Positions 17,158-25,325 of a stretch of DNA of 64,000 nt are shown here, in pieces. The DNA comes from Actinomadura xylanilytica (lineage in GTDB: Bacteria; Actinomycetota; Actinomycetes; Streptosporangiales; Streptosporangiaceae), in the NCBI RefSeq assembly GCF_030283145.1, contig NZ_JASNWE010000003.1, forward strand, positions 62,001 to 126,000, written 5' to 3'. The stretch's first letter is position 1; each line of letters starts with the position of its first letter. The notes under the pieces were generated by a model, which saw only the letters and a list, made by a program, of their open reading frames with translations, searched no databases and was not told the DNA's origin. Made by a program: the position numbers and the translations under genes.

Positions 17158-18262
17158 CCTCGGCGCGGAACTCCAGGACGGTCGTTCCGGCGGCGGCGCG
17201 CCGCCCGGTGAGCCGCAGGCCCGCCGCGGCGGCGAGCCGCTGGTACTCCCCGGCCGAACGCTCCCGGCCGCCGGCGGAGACGAGCATGTCGATGTCCAGC
17301 AGCCGCACGACGTCCAGCGTGTTGAGCTCCCCGGTGACCATCTCGATCACGTGCACCCGGCCGTCGTCGCCGGCGGCCCGCCGCACGCTGCGCAGGATGC
17401 GGACGGCGTCGTCGTCGTCCCAGTCGTGCAGCACGTGCTTGAGCAGGTAGGCGTCGCAGCCGCCGGGGACCTCGGTGAAGAAGTCGCCGGCGACGCACTC
17501 GGTGCGGTCGGCCAGATCCCGTCCGGCCAGGAAGTCACGGGCGTCCTCGACGGCCGCCGGACGGTCGAAGAGCAGCCCCCGGCAGCCGGGGTGCCGGCGC
17601 AGCACCTCGGCCAGCAGGTAGCCCTGGCCGCCGCCGACGTCGGCGACCCGGGCCCCCGGGGGCAGGTCGAGGACCGCGGCGACCGCGGCCGAGCCCCGCC
17701 GGCTGGCCGCGGTCATCGCGCGGTGGAAGAGGCCGGCCAGGTCGGGCCGGTCCTCCAGGTACTCGAAGAGGGACGTCCCGAAGACGTGGTCGAACGCGGG
17801 CCGGCCGGTGCGCGCGGTGTGCAGGATGGCCTCGTAGGGCCGCCAGAACAGCTCGGTGCCGTTCATCAGCACCAGGTCGCGGACGCTCTGCTCGGCGTCG
17901 GCGCGCAGGAACCGCGACATCGGGGTCAGCCGGAACCGGCCGTCGGGCTCCTCGGCGAACACCCCGAAGGACGCCGCGCTGCGCAGCAGCCGCAGCAGGG
18001 TGGGCTCGTGGGTTCCGGTGCCCCGGGCCAGCTCGCCGACCGGGAGCGGGCCGTCCGCGAGCCGGTCGGGGACGCCCAGCTCGGTGAGCGCCCAGACCAC
18101 CGGCGCGACGACCCGGCCCATCGTCAGCATCATCAGCCGGTGCCGGGCGGGAAGCGCGGCCAGGACGTCGAAGGCGTCGCGGTCGGCATGGTCGGCATGG
18201 TCGGCGCGGCCGGCGCGGTCGTCCTCGTCCCGCGGCGGCACCGCGGTGCTGGTGTCGGTCAT
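17144..18262 (-). CDS. O-methyltransferase (DnrK/TcmO-type)
   Basis: 372 residues: an acidic N-terminal tail with a short DHADHAD repeat, a winged-helix dimerisation domain, VADVGGGQGYLLAEVL (SAM motif I) and LLKHVLHDWDDDDAVRIL, which keeps the catalytic His. It therefore should transfer a methyl group to a phenol of the aglycone or a sugar hydroxyl. The ATG at 18262 is three bases after the stop of the reductase upstream. It is converging with, and overlapping, the glycosyltransferase, leaving no room for a separate terminator. Confidence 0.92.
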   Translation of the reverse strand: MTDTSTAVPPRDEDDRAGRADHADHADRDAFDVLAALPARHRLMMLTMGRVVAPVVWALTELGVPDRLADGPLPVGELARGTGTHEPTLLRLLRSAASFGVFAEEPDGRFRLTPMSRFLRADAEQSVRDLVLMNGTELFWRPYEAILHTARTGRPAFDHVFGTSLFEYLEDRPDLAGLFHRAMTAASRRGSAAVAAVLDLPPGARVADVGGGQGYLLAEVLRRHPGCRGLLFDRPAAVEDARDFLAGRDLADRTECVAGDFFTEVPGGCDAYLLKHVLHDWDDDDAVRILRSVRRAAGDDGRVHVIEMVTGELNTLDVVRLLDIDMLVSAGGRERSAGEYQRLAAAAGLRLTGRRAAAGTTVLEFRAEVSAG

Positions 18263-18265
18263 GCG

Positions 18266-19159
18266 TCACCCCTGTCGTGAGTTGTGTGCGTGCTCGGCGA
18301 GAACGGCCAGGTCCTTATCGCCGTCGCCGCGGTCGACGGCCCGCGTCACGATCTCCAGCGCCCGCTCGGCCAGCGGCAGCCCGCCGCCGGCGGCGCCGGC
18401 CAGCTCGACGGCGTGCCGCAGGTCCTTGGCCATCAGGCTGGTGCGGAAGGCGGCGGGTTCGTACCGGCGCTCCCGCATGATCGCCGCACGGAACGCCATC
18501 ACCATGGACGCGACCCCGCTGGAGGCCACGCAGTCCAGGACGGCGTCGCGGTCCAGCCCGGCGCCGCGGCCCAGCTCGGCGGCCTCGGCCAGGGCGGCGA
18601 TCTCCGTCCCGATGAGCATGTTGAGGACGAGCTTCATCGTGGCGGCCGAGCCGGGCGGCCCGAAGTGCCGGATGTCCTTGCCGACCGCCTCCAGCACGTC
18701 GCGCGCCGCGTCCACGTCCGCCCGGTCCCCTGCGGTCAGCACGCGCAGCTCCCCGGACCGGGCCTGGAGCGGGTTGCCGAAGACGCACGCCTCGACGCGG
18801 CGGACGCCCAGGGCGGCCAGCCGGCGCGCGGCCTCGCGGGCGAAGTCCGGCGAGACCGTGGAGGTGTCGATGACGAGGGCGCCCTCGGCGAGTCCGGGCG
18901 CCGCGTCGCCGAAGAGCACCTTCTCGACCGCGGGCTCGTCGGCGAGGCTGACGACCACCACACCGGCCCCGTCCACCGCCTCGACGGCCGTCTCCGCCGC
19001 CCGTGCCCCCGCCTCGACCACCGGTGCCGCCTTGGCCGCCGTCCGGTTGTAGACGCGCACCCCGTAGCCCGCCTCGACCAGGCGGGTGGCCATTCCCGTG
19101 CCCATCACGCCCAGCCCGAGGAATCCGAGGATCCGCCCGCCGCCGTCGTCGTCGCTCAT
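18266..19159 (-). CDS. Beta-hydroxyacid dehydrogenase/imine-reductase-like NAD(P) oxidoreductase
   Basis: 297 residues. N-terminal GFLGLGVMGTGMATRLV binds NAD(P); DTSTVSPDFAREAARRL is the substrate signature of 3-hydroxyisobutyrate dehydrogenases; GPPGSAATMKLVLNMLI carries the catalytic Lys and the following Asn. The ATG at 19159 has AAGGAG five bases upstream; a farther GTG/ATG would only add an unmatched tail. In a polyketide operon it may reduce a small acid, starter unit or side chain. Substrate unknown. Confidence 0.85.
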   Translation of the reverse strand: MSDDDGGGRILGFLGLGVMGTGMATRLVEAGYGVRVYNRTAAKAAPVVEAGARAAETAVEAVDGAGVVVVSLADEPAVEKVLFGDAAPGLAEGALVIDTSTVSPDFAREAARRLAALGVRRVEACVFGNPLQARSGELRVLTAGDRADVDAARDVLEAVGKDIRHFGPPGSAATMKLVLNMLIGTEIAALAEAAELGRGAGLDRDAVLDCVASSGVASMVMAFRAAIMRERRYEPAAFRTSLMAKDLRHAVELAGAAGGGLPLAERALEIVTRAVDRGDGDKDLAVLAEHAHNSRQG

Positions 19160-19181
19160 GAGATCTCCTTGTCCGGCATGG

Positions 19182-19919
19182 TCAGACACCGCAGTCGGCC
19201 GGGATGACCGCCCCGGTCACGGCCCTTGACAGGTCGCCCGCCAGGAACAGCACGACGCCGGCGACGTCCTCGGGGCGGGCCAGCCTGCGGAGCGCGGTCA
19301 TCCCGGCGAGCCGTTCCCGGATCTGGGGCGGCGGCCCGCCGCCGTCCCGCTTGTCGACGAAGCCGGGCAGCACCGTGTTGACGCGGATGCCGCGCGGCCC
19401 CAGTTCCTTGCTCAGCGAGCTGCTCAGCCCGAGCACGCCCGCCTTGGACGCGGCGTAGTGCGCGCGGCCGGGGGCGCCGCGCTGCGCCAGCGAGCTGCCG
19501 ACGTTGACGATCGACGCGCCGTCCGCCAGCAGCCCCAGCGCGGCCCGGGTGACCAGGTACATCGAGGTGAGGTTGGCGTCGAGCACCCGTCCCCACTCGC
19601 TGTGCCCGAGCTCGGCCAGCTCGGCGGAAGCGTCCACGCCCAGGTTGTTGACGAGCACGTCCAGGCCGCCGAGGGTGTCGCGGCACCGGGCGGCCAGCAG
19701 CCCGGCGCCGGCCTCGGTGGTCACGTCGGCGCGCACGACGCGGTGCCCGCCGCCGATGCCCTCCAGTTCGGCCGCCAGCTCCTTGGCCGCGGTCTCGTCC
19801 CGGTGGTAACCGGCGACGACGCGTCCGCCCGCCCGCGCTACCGCCAGGGCGACCTCGCGTCCCACCCCGCGGGTGCCGCCGGTCACCAGGGTCCGTCTGT
19901 CTCGCAGTCCTGTGTTCAC
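19182..19919 (-). CDS. SDR-family ketoreductase
   Basis: 245 residues. TLVTGGTRGVGREVALAV, NNLG, the catalytic Ser in VNVGSSLAQRG and HYAASK are present. A GPRGIRVNTVLPGFVDKRDGG loop follows, and the C-terminus ends IPADCGV. It starts at GTG 19919 after GAGGAGAG. It resembles the SDRs at 5172 and 26619, so three FabG/ActIII-like reductases may serve different carbonyls. It lies in one unit with the DUF1772 gene (9 bp upstream) and the 18266 dehydrogenase. Confidence 0.9.
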   Translation of the reverse strand: MNTGLRDRRTLVTGGTRGVGREVALAVARAGGRVVAGYHRDETAAKELAAELEGIGGGHRVVRADVTTEAGAGLLAARCRDTLGGLDVLVNNLGVDASAELAELGHSEWGRVLDANLTSMYLVTRAALGLLADGASIVNVGSSLAQRGAPGRAHYAASKAGVLGLSSSLSKELGPRGIRVNTVLPGFVDKRDGGGPPPQIRERLAGMTALRRLARPEDVAGVVLFLAGDLSRAVTGAVIPADCGV

Positions 19920-19928
19920 GGTCTCTCC

Positions 19929-20384
19929 TCAGATCACCGCGGCCGTCGCGTTCACCAGCACGGCCGCGATCGCCAGGACGGTGCGCAGCAGGTGCCAGCG
20001 CCGCCACTCGGCGCGCGGGTCCCGCCAGTCCTCCGGCAGGGGCGCGTCCGGGTCCAGGCTCTTGACCTGGCGATTCAGCGGGACGTTCAGCAGATGGGAG
20101 ACGCCCGAGACCGCGACCAGCAGCACCGTGCCGGCCAGGAACAGCACCCGCGCCGCGCCGCTGTCGGCGATCAGGGCCAGCACGAGGCTCGTCACCGCCG
20201 AGGTCAGCACGATCACCGGCATGGTGGGGTCCCAGTTGCGTCCGAGCAGCTGGTGGATGCGCACGTAGAGGGGCGGGGGCACCGCCCGCAGCGTGGGAAC
20301 GACGCTGACGGCCACGGCGAGCAGCACACCCGCGGTGATGCCGCTTCCCGAGAGCGCTACGACACCGAGCGCGTTGTCCAGCAC
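19929..20384 (-). CDS. DUF1772 (anthrone oxygenase-like) membrane protein, copy 2
   Basis: 151 residues starting at GTG 20384, with GGAGGG upstream. There are four membrane helices. The IHQLLGRNWDPTMPV loop and VPLNRQVKSLDPDAP motif align with the copy at 2869-3339. Two diverged copies in one cluster suggest two distinct oxygenation or accessory steps. It heads a minus-strand unit whose promoter region faces that of the P450, with a SARP box for each direction between them. Confidence 0.85.
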   Translation of the reverse strand: MLDNALGVVALSGSGITAGVLLAVAVSVVPTLRAVPPPLYVRIHQLLGRNWDPTMPVIVLTSAVTSLVLALIADSGAARVLFLAGTVLLVAVSGVSHLLNVPLNRQVKSLDPDAPLPEDWRDPRAEWRRWHLLRTVLAIAAVLVNATAAVI

Positions 20385-20456
20385 GGGTGCTCCCTCCGGT
20401 CGGCTCGCTTGCGGCGGGCGCCGGCGGCGTCCGCACACGGCCACCTTCGGGCGTCC

Positions 20457-20474
20457 TCCTCGAGCCGTGATCGA
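20457..20474 (-). promoter_or_regulatory. SARP box (TCGATCA-N4-TCGAGGA)
   Basis: A minus-strand heptamer pair with 11-bp spacing, about 70 bp upstream of the DUF1772 copy 2 start; part of a back-to-back arrangement with the box at 20495. Confidence 0.6.
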
Positions 20475-20494
20475 GGCCGGTGCGCGGGCCGGCG

Positions 20495-20512
20495 TCGAGC
20501 GGCCCTCGAACC
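20495..20512 (+). promoter_or_regulatory. SARP box (TCGAGCG-N4-TCGAACC)
   Basis: A plus-strand heptamer pair with 11-bp spacing, 50 bp upstream of the P450 start; followed by GGCCGACGATG, close to the post-box sequence at 7347 and 10194. Confidence 0.65.
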
Positions 20513-20561
20513 GGGAGGCCGACGATGCCGGTCCCGGTAGCAACCGAGCCAGGGAGCTGAC

Positions 20562-21770
20562 ATGGCCGACGCGGACATGGCCGACGAGGAGGAACTGCGT
20601 TTCCCGCCGCGGGTGCCCCCGGGCCCCGATCCGGCGCGGGAGTACGCGCGGCTGCGGGAACACCGGCCCGTCGCGCGCGTCCGGCTGCCCGACGGGCGGC
20701 CGGCCTGGCTGGCCAGCAGCTACGCCGACAACCATCGGCTGCTGGCGGACGCGCGGCTGAGCCGGGCCGCCGCCGCCCGCGAGGGCGCGCCGCGGGTGCG
20801 CGGCATCGCGCTGGAGGCCGGCTCGATCACCACGATGGACCCGCCGGAGCACACCCGGTTGCGGCGGCTGATCGCCGGGGAGTTCACCGCGCACCGGATG
20901 CGGCGGTTCCGGCCGCGGATCCGCGCGATCGCCGAGGAGCTGGCGGACGCCATGGCCGCCGCCGGCCCCCCGGCCGACCTGGTGGCGGGCTTCGCCGGGC
21001 CGCTGCCGATCAGGGTGATCAGCGCGCTGCTGGGCGTCCCGGAACCCGACCACGACCGGTTCCGCGGGTGGGCCGACGACTACCTGGGCACCACCGGCAC
21101 CGACCCCGGGACCGTGCTGCGCGCCGCCGAGCGGCTGCGCGCGTACTTCGCCGCCCTGGTCGCGGCCCGCCGCACCGACCCCGGCGACGACCTGCTCAGC
21201 TCCCTGGTGACCGCGCGGGACGAGGACCGGCTCACCGAGCGGGAGCTCGTCGCTCTCGGTGTCACCCTGCTCGTCGCCGGGTACCAGACGGCGGCCGGCC
21301 TGATCGCGGGGTCGGTCCAGACGCTGCTCGACCATCCCGCGCAGCTCGCCGGGCTGCGCGGCGACCCGGGGCTGATGCCGGCGGCGGCCGAGGAGCTGCT
21401 GCGCTACGTCGCGGTCTCCGCCGGCGGCGGGACGATCCGCGTCGCCACCCGCGACCTCGAACTCGGCGGGACGCGGATCCGCGCCGGCGAGGCGGTGCTC
21501 CCGGCGATCACCTCGGCGAACCGGGACACCGCCGTGTTCACCGACCCCGACCGGCTCGACCTGCGCCGCGCCCCCAACCCGCACCTGGCGTTCGGGCACG
21601 GCGTCCACCGCTGCCTGGGCGCCGCGCTGGCGCGGGCGGAACTGGCGGTCGCGCTGAGCACCCTGCTGGAACGGTTTCCCGGGCTGCGGTACGCCGAGCC
21701 CGGACGCCGGCCGGAGTGGCGGACCGGCGGCATGATCCGGGGCCCGCTGGCCCTGCCGGTCGCCTGGTGA
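20562..21770 (+). CDS. Cytochrome P450
   Basis: A 402-residue CYP105/107-like P450. The I-helix reads LLVAGYQTAAGL (the usual acid before Thr is Gln), the ExxR motif is EELLRYV, and the heme loop is FGHGVHRCLGAALAR with the axial Cys. The MDPPEHTRLRRL C-helix segment is intact. It presumably hydroxylates or couples the polyketide. There is no ferredoxin gene in the window, so electrons must come from elsewhere. The SDR at 21784 follows after 13 bp in the same unit. Confidence 0.95.
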   Translation: MADADMADEEELRFPPRVPPGPDPAREYARLREHRPVARVRLPDGRPAWLASSYADNHRLLADARLSRAAAAREGAPRVRGIALEAGSITTMDPPEHTRLRRLIAGEFTAHRMRRFRPRIRAIAEELADAMAAAGPPADLVAGFAGPLPIRVISALLGVPEPDHDRFRGWADDYLGTTGTDPGTVLRAAERLRAYFAALVAARRTDPGDDLLSSLVTARDEDRLTERELVALGVTLLVAGYQTAAGLIAGSVQTLLDHPAQLAGLRGDPGLMPAAAEELLRYVAVSAGGGTIRVATRDLELGGTRIRAGEAVLPAITSANRDTAVFTDPDRLDLRRAPNPHLAFGHGVHRCLGAALARAELAVALSTLLERFPGLRYAEPGRRPEWRTGGMIRGPLALPVAW

Positions 21771-21783
21771 CGAAGGAGCGGAC

Positions 21784-22638
21784 ATGACGCAGTACCGCAA
21801 CGCCGTGGTGACCGGCGCGTCGGGCGGCATCGGCGCGGCGTTCGCGCGCCGCCTGGCCGCCGGCGGAAGCGCGCTGGTCCTGGTCGCACGCGACGGGACG
21901 CGGCTGGCCGCGCTGGCCGCCGAGCTGGAGCGCGACCACGGAGCCGACGTGGAGCCGCTGCCCGCGGACCTGGCCGACCCGGCCGGGCTGGACCGGGTCG
22001 CCGCGCGGGTGGCCGACCCGGACCGGCCGGTCGACCTGCTGGTCAACGGGGCCGGGGTGCTGGGCGGCATCGGCCCGCTCGCCCGCCGGGATCCCGCCGA
22101 GCTGGCGCACGGCCTGGCCCTGAACACCGGCGCGCTGGTCCGGCTGACCCGGGCCGCGCTGCCCGGGATGCTCGAACGCGGCCACGGCGGCGTCGTCAAC
22201 GTCTCGTCGGTGATGGGCTTCCTGCCCGCGCCCGGCGGCGCCCCGTACGCGGCGGCCAAGGCGTTCGCGACCTCGTTCAGCGAGAGCCTGCACGGCGAGG
22301 TCTGCTGGGACGGCGTGCACGTCACCGCGCTGTGCCCCGGGTCGACCGGCGGGACGCGGCTGCACCGCTCCGCCGGGCATCGCGAGTCGGGACGGCTCGG
22401 CAGGCTGCTCGACGTGGACGACGTGGCGCGCGACGCGCTGGCCGCCGTCGCCGCCGGGCACCCGGTCTGCGTTCCCGGGCTGGACTACCGGTGGCGGGTC
22501 GCCATGTCGCGGATGCTGCCGCGGCGGCTGGTGCGGGCGCGCTACTACCGCCGCTGGGGCCGCCGGCTGGCCGGCGGCCCCGGGGCGGGCGCGGCGCCGG
22601 ACGCTCAGCCGCCGAGGCCGGCCGGGCCGAAGCCGTAG
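21784..22638 (+). CDS. SDR-family oxidoreductase
   Basis: 284 residues. VVTGASGGIGAAFARRLA cofactor motif, NGAG, catalytic Ser in VNVSSVMGF, and YAAAK. The C-terminal extension (about 240-284) is Arg/Gly/Pro-rich and resembles DltE-type SDRs (DUF4166-free, short-tail form) rather than FabG. RBS is AAGGAG of the P450 stop region. The last 34 bp overlap the exported-protein gene on the other strand. Substrate unknown; a quinone or ketone reduction is likely. Confidence 0.85.
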   Translation: MTQYRNAVVTGASGGIGAAFARRLAAGGSALVLVARDGTRLAALAAELERDHGADVEPLPADLADPAGLDRVAARVADPDRPVDLLVNGAGVLGGIGPLARRDPAELAHGLALNTGALVRLTRAALPGMLERGHGGVVNVSSVMGFLPAPGGAPYAAAKAFATSFSESLHGEVCWDGVHVTALCPGSTGGTRLHRSAGHRESGRLGRLLDVDDVARDALAAVAAGHPVCVPGLDYRWRVAMSRMLPRRLVRARYYRRWGRRLAGGPGAGAAPDAQPPRPAGPKP

Positions 22639-23123
22639 CGCTCGCCCGCCGACGTCGCCGTGAGCGTGACCACCACGTTCCCGTCGTTGTCGACCTGTGC
22701 CGCCTTGCCGGTCATCGTCAGCCTGTCCGGCGACGCCAGCCTGCCGGTCTGCTCGACGCGCACCGTCCCGGTCACCACGCCGTCGTCGGAGATGACGAAG
22801 TGCCGGTAGTCCACCGCGAACGTGGTGGCGCCGGTGGCCTTCCAGGTGCCGAAGCCGACGACCTTCGAAGCGCCGCCGGTGCCGGTGAGCAGGCCGTCCC
22901 GGCCGAACGCGAACAGGCCGGGCTCGGGCGGGACGCCGGGCAGGTCGGTGATGGTCACGGTGATCGCCCACGTGCCCGGCAGCGGGATGCCGGCACGCGC
23001 CGGGGTGTCGGCCGACGCCGGCTCCGGCGTCAGCGCCGCGGCCAGCAGCGCCGCCGCGCCCGCCGCGGGCACCAGCGCGCCGCCCTTCCCGATCAGTTCA
23101 CGGCGCCCCATGCCTTCGCTCAC
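22605..23123 (-). CDS. Exported small beta-rich protein
   Basis: 172 residues from GTG 23123 (GGAG at proper distance). The N-terminus MGRRELIGKGGALVPAAGAAALLAAAL looks like a twin-arginine-type signal with cleavage near ASADTPA. The mature 135 residues are strand-rich (GTWAITVTITDLPG, LFAFGRDGLLTG, FAVDYRHFVISDDG), suggesting a lipocalin-like barrel. I do not recognise the family. It converges with the SDR at 21784 and shares a divergent, SARP-box-containing upstream region with the methyltransferase at 23357. Confidence 0.75.
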   Translation of the reverse strand: MSEGMGRRELIGKGGALVPAAGAAALLAAALTPEPASADTPARAGIPLPGTWAITVTITDLPGVPPEPGLFAFGRDGLLTGTGGASKVVGFGTWKATGATTFAVDYRHFVISDDGVVTGTVRVEQTGRLASPDRLTMTGKAAQVDNDGNVVVTLTATSAGERYGFGPAGLGG

Positions 23124-23216
23124 GGACAACTCCTCTCGTCGCCGGCCCGCCGCGGCTGCGCTGGGCCGCCGTGTCGGCGCCGTCGGGAACGGTTCGCGCA
23201 GGAGGCTCGCACCCGC

Positions 23217-23270
23217 GGATCCAGGCCCGCTCGACGCCCGGTCCATCGGGCTTCCAGGGCACCTCGACCG
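23217..23270. promoter_or_regulatory. Divergent SARP boxes between exported protein and methyltransferase
   Basis: Plus-strand pairs TCCAGGC-N4-TCGACGC (23220-23237) and TCCAGGG-N4-TCGACCG (23253-23270) face the methyltransferase; read on the minus strand, TCGAGCG-N4-TGGATCC (23217-23234) faces the exported protein. All keep the 11-bp period. Confidence 0.55.
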
Positions 23271-23356
23271 CCATGCCGAAAGCTTCGGCCCTGGCCTCGA
23301 CACGCGGCATGCGGGACGTGGGCGAGGTGACGACGCCGTCTTCGAAAGGGCCGCTC

Positions 23357-24103
23357 ATGCTAGCTGAGACCTTCGTCAGCGCCGGTCACCGGCTGATCGG
23401 CGAACACGCTCCCGAGGGGCGGGACTACTGGGCCAGGCGGTTCTGGGACCGCGAGGAGGTGGAGAGCCGTCCCGTCCTGGGCGACGACTTCCGGGCGCAG
23501 AAGAAGAAGATCGCCGAGTACATCGAGGAGCACGGCCGGGACGCCGCCCGGGTGCTGGAGTTCGCCTGCGGGACCGGCGAGTTCACCGCGATGGCCGCCG
23601 ACCTCACACCGGCGAAGGAGATCCTCGCCAACGACATCTCCGAGCAGGCTCTGAAGATCACGGGCGACCGGGTCGGCCATCCCGGGCTCACGCTGCGCCA
23701 GGGGGACTTCTGGGCCCTCGACGGCGTCGGGCCCGCGCCGCTGGTCCTCTGCGTGGACGCGATCCACCACATGGGGCAGGTGCGGAAGGTCCTGGAACGG
23801 CTGAAGACGTTCGTGGAGCCCGGCGGCACCTTCATCGGCAACCTCTGGACCATCGACAACTACCACGACTACCAGCGCGGCCGTTACGGGGCGGGCAAGC
23901 ACCTCGGCCGCTCCGCACTGTTCCTGGCCAACGCGGCCGTGATGCGCGCGACGGGCGGCCGTGTCCGCTGGGCGTCGTACCGGACGCAGCTACTGACCGG
24001 GGCGGCGGTGGAGCCCCTCCTGCACGAGGTCTTCGACGAGGTCGTGGACGTCCACACGACCCGCTTCTTCGTGGCCTTCGTCTGCCGCCGGTCCGACCGG
24101 TGA
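23357..24103 (+). CDS. SAM-dependent class I methyltransferase
   Basis: 248 residues from ATG 23357 (AAAGGG upstream); longer upstream frames lie in promoter sequence. Motif I is VLEFACGTGEFT, followed by ILANDISEQAL and the acidic LCVDAIHHMGQV. The unusual RDYWARRFWDREEVESRP N-terminus and the WTIDNYHDYQRGRYG segment set it apart from UbiE enzymes. Likely a sugar or aglycone methyltransferase, given that deoxysugar genes follow; not provable here. A degenerate 24-bp repeat separates it from the convergent epimerase gene. Confidence 0.85.
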   Translation: MLAETFVSAGHRLIGEHAPEGRDYWARRFWDREEVESRPVLGDDFRAQKKKIAEYIEEHGRDAARVLEFACGTGEFTAMAADLTPAKEILANDISEQALKITGDRVGHPGLTLRQGDFWALDGVGPAPLVLCVDAIHHMGQVRKVLERLKTFVEPGGTFIGNLWTIDNYHDYQRGRYGAGKHLGRSALFLANAAVMRATGGRVRWASYRTQLLTGAAVEPLLHEVFDEVVDVHTTRFFVAFVCRRSDR

Positions 24104-24135
24104 GCCGGCCGCGGCCCGGGCCCCGCCCGGGGCGC

Positions 24136-24207
24136 GGCTCAGATCGCCGCCCGGGTCGGGGCTCAGGCCCCGGCCCGGGTCCCGTTTCAGGTCGCGGCCG
24201 GGGCCAC
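24136..24207. repeat. Degenerate 24-bp tandem repeat, three units
   Basis: Units start at 24136, 24160 and 24184; each has a tCAG element followed by GCC-rich CCCGGG or CCGGGG. The preceding 24113-24133 is also strongly self-complementary. It fills the gap between two convergent genes and runs into the last codons of the epimerase, so it may act as a bidirectional terminator. Confidence 0.5.
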
Positions 24208-25245
24208 CCCGCCGCGCATGCGGTCGGCGGCGAACTCGCGCAGGCCCGCCTCCAGGCCGACGCGGGGCCGCCAGCCCAGCTCGCTCATGATCCGGGCCGG
24301 TGAGGCGAAGATGTGCCGCACGTCCGCCACCCGGTACTCGCCGGTCACGACGGGCGGGGGCCCGCCGGCCGCGGCGGCCAGGGCGCGGGCGACGTCGTGG
24401 ATGGTGTGCGGGGTCCCGCTGCCGACGTTGTAGGCGCGGAACCCCGGCACACCGCGCCGGAGCGCGGCGACGTTGGCCTCCGCCACGTCGGCCACATGCA
24501 CGAAGTCGCGGCGGGGCAGCCCGTCCTCGAAGACCCGGGGCGGGCGCCCCTCCACCACGGCGTGGTGGAAGGTGCCCGCCACGCCGGTGTAGGAGCTGCC
24601 GAGCATCCCGGACCCGTAGACGCTGTGGTAGCGCAGCGCGGCGGCGCTCCCGCCGGTGTCGGTCGCCCAGGCGGCCACCAGGTTCTCCTGCGCCAGCTTG
24701 GTGACCGCGTAGATGTTGTACGCGGGGGCGAGCGGGTCGTCCTCCTCGATCGCCTCGGCGGCCAGCTCGTGCCCGCACTCGGCGCAGCGCGGCTCGAACC
24801 GCCCGGCGTCCAGGTCCGGCACCGTCCGGCGCCCGGGACGGACCAGGCCGTGGTCCGGGCAGCGGTACCGGCCCTCCCCGTAGACCACCACCGAGCCGGC
24901 GTACGCCAGCCGCTCCACGCCCGCCTCGACCATCCCCACGAGCAGCGTCGCGGTGCCGAGGTCGTTGCAGTCGGCGTACCGGCGGGCGTCCAGGATCTCC
25001 CGCCCGCGCCCCACCATGGCGGCGTGGTGGCTGACCGCGTCCACACCGCGCAGCGCCCGCCGCACGGCGTCCTCATCGCGCAGGTCGCCGCGCACGAACT
25101 CCACGCCGCCGGGCAGCCGCGGCTCGGCGAAGTGCAGTTCGGGCAGCAGCGCGTCCAGGACGCGCACCCGGTGGCCCGCGGCCAGCAGTGCGGCCGCCAC
25201 CCGGGATCCGATGAACCCGGCTCCGCCGGTGACCAGAACGTGCAT
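24187..25245 (-). CDS. NAD-dependent nucleotide-sugar epimerase/dehydratase with cysteine insertion
   Basis: 352 residues. VLVTGGAGFIGSRVAAALLAAG binds NAD; the catalytic set is S...YNIYAVTKLAQE. Between residues about 125 and 165 lies an insertion with CPDHG and CAECGHE, that is Cys-x2-His and Cys-x2-Cys spaced like a small zinc ribbon. The SVYG and RRDFVHVADVAEAN motifs are typical of extended SDRs. The ATG at 25245 is preferred over GTG 25254, as the latter sits on the ribosome site. It presumably epimerises or reduces the dTDP-4-keto sugar. Confidence 0.85.
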   Translation of the reverse strand: MHVLVTGGAGFIGSRVAAALLAAGHRVRVLDALLPELHFAEPRLPGGVEFVRGDLRDEDAVRRALRGVDAVSHHAAMVGRGREILDARRYADCNDLGTATLLVGMVEAGVERLAYAGSVVVYGEGRYRCPDHGLVRPGRRTVPDLDAGRFEPRCAECGHELAAEAIEEDDPLAPAYNIYAVTKLAQENLVAAWATDTGGSAAALRYHSVYGSGMLGSSYTGVAGTFHHAVVEGRPPRVFEDGLPRRDFVHVADVAEANVAALRRGVPGFRAYNVGSGTPHTIHDVARALAAAAGGPPPVVTGEYRVADVRHIFASPARIMSELGWRPRVGLEAGLREFAADRMRGGVAPAAT

Positions 25246-25294
25246 CACACTCACCCTCTTCCTCGTTCGGGCGCCTCGATCCAGGTCACAGCGG

Positions 25295-25315
25295 CCGTCG
25301 AGCCGCCGCTGGGAC
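25295..25315. promoter_or_regulatory. Shared divergent SARP boxes between the two sugar genes
   Basis: Minus strand: CCAGCGG-N4-TCGACGG (25295-25312) toward the 25245 gene. Plus strand: TCGAGCC-N4-CTGGGAC (25298-25315) toward the 25326 gene. The sites nearly coincide, so one bound activator pair may serve both directions. Confidence 0.5.
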
Positions 25316-25325
25316 CGTTCGGGAC

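Noticed and set aside
19929..22325. 798-codon minus-strand open frame across the P450 and DUF1772 genes
   Set aside because: Only its last 151 codons (DUF1772) are real; the rest is antisense to the P450 and SDR and lacks a ribosome site.
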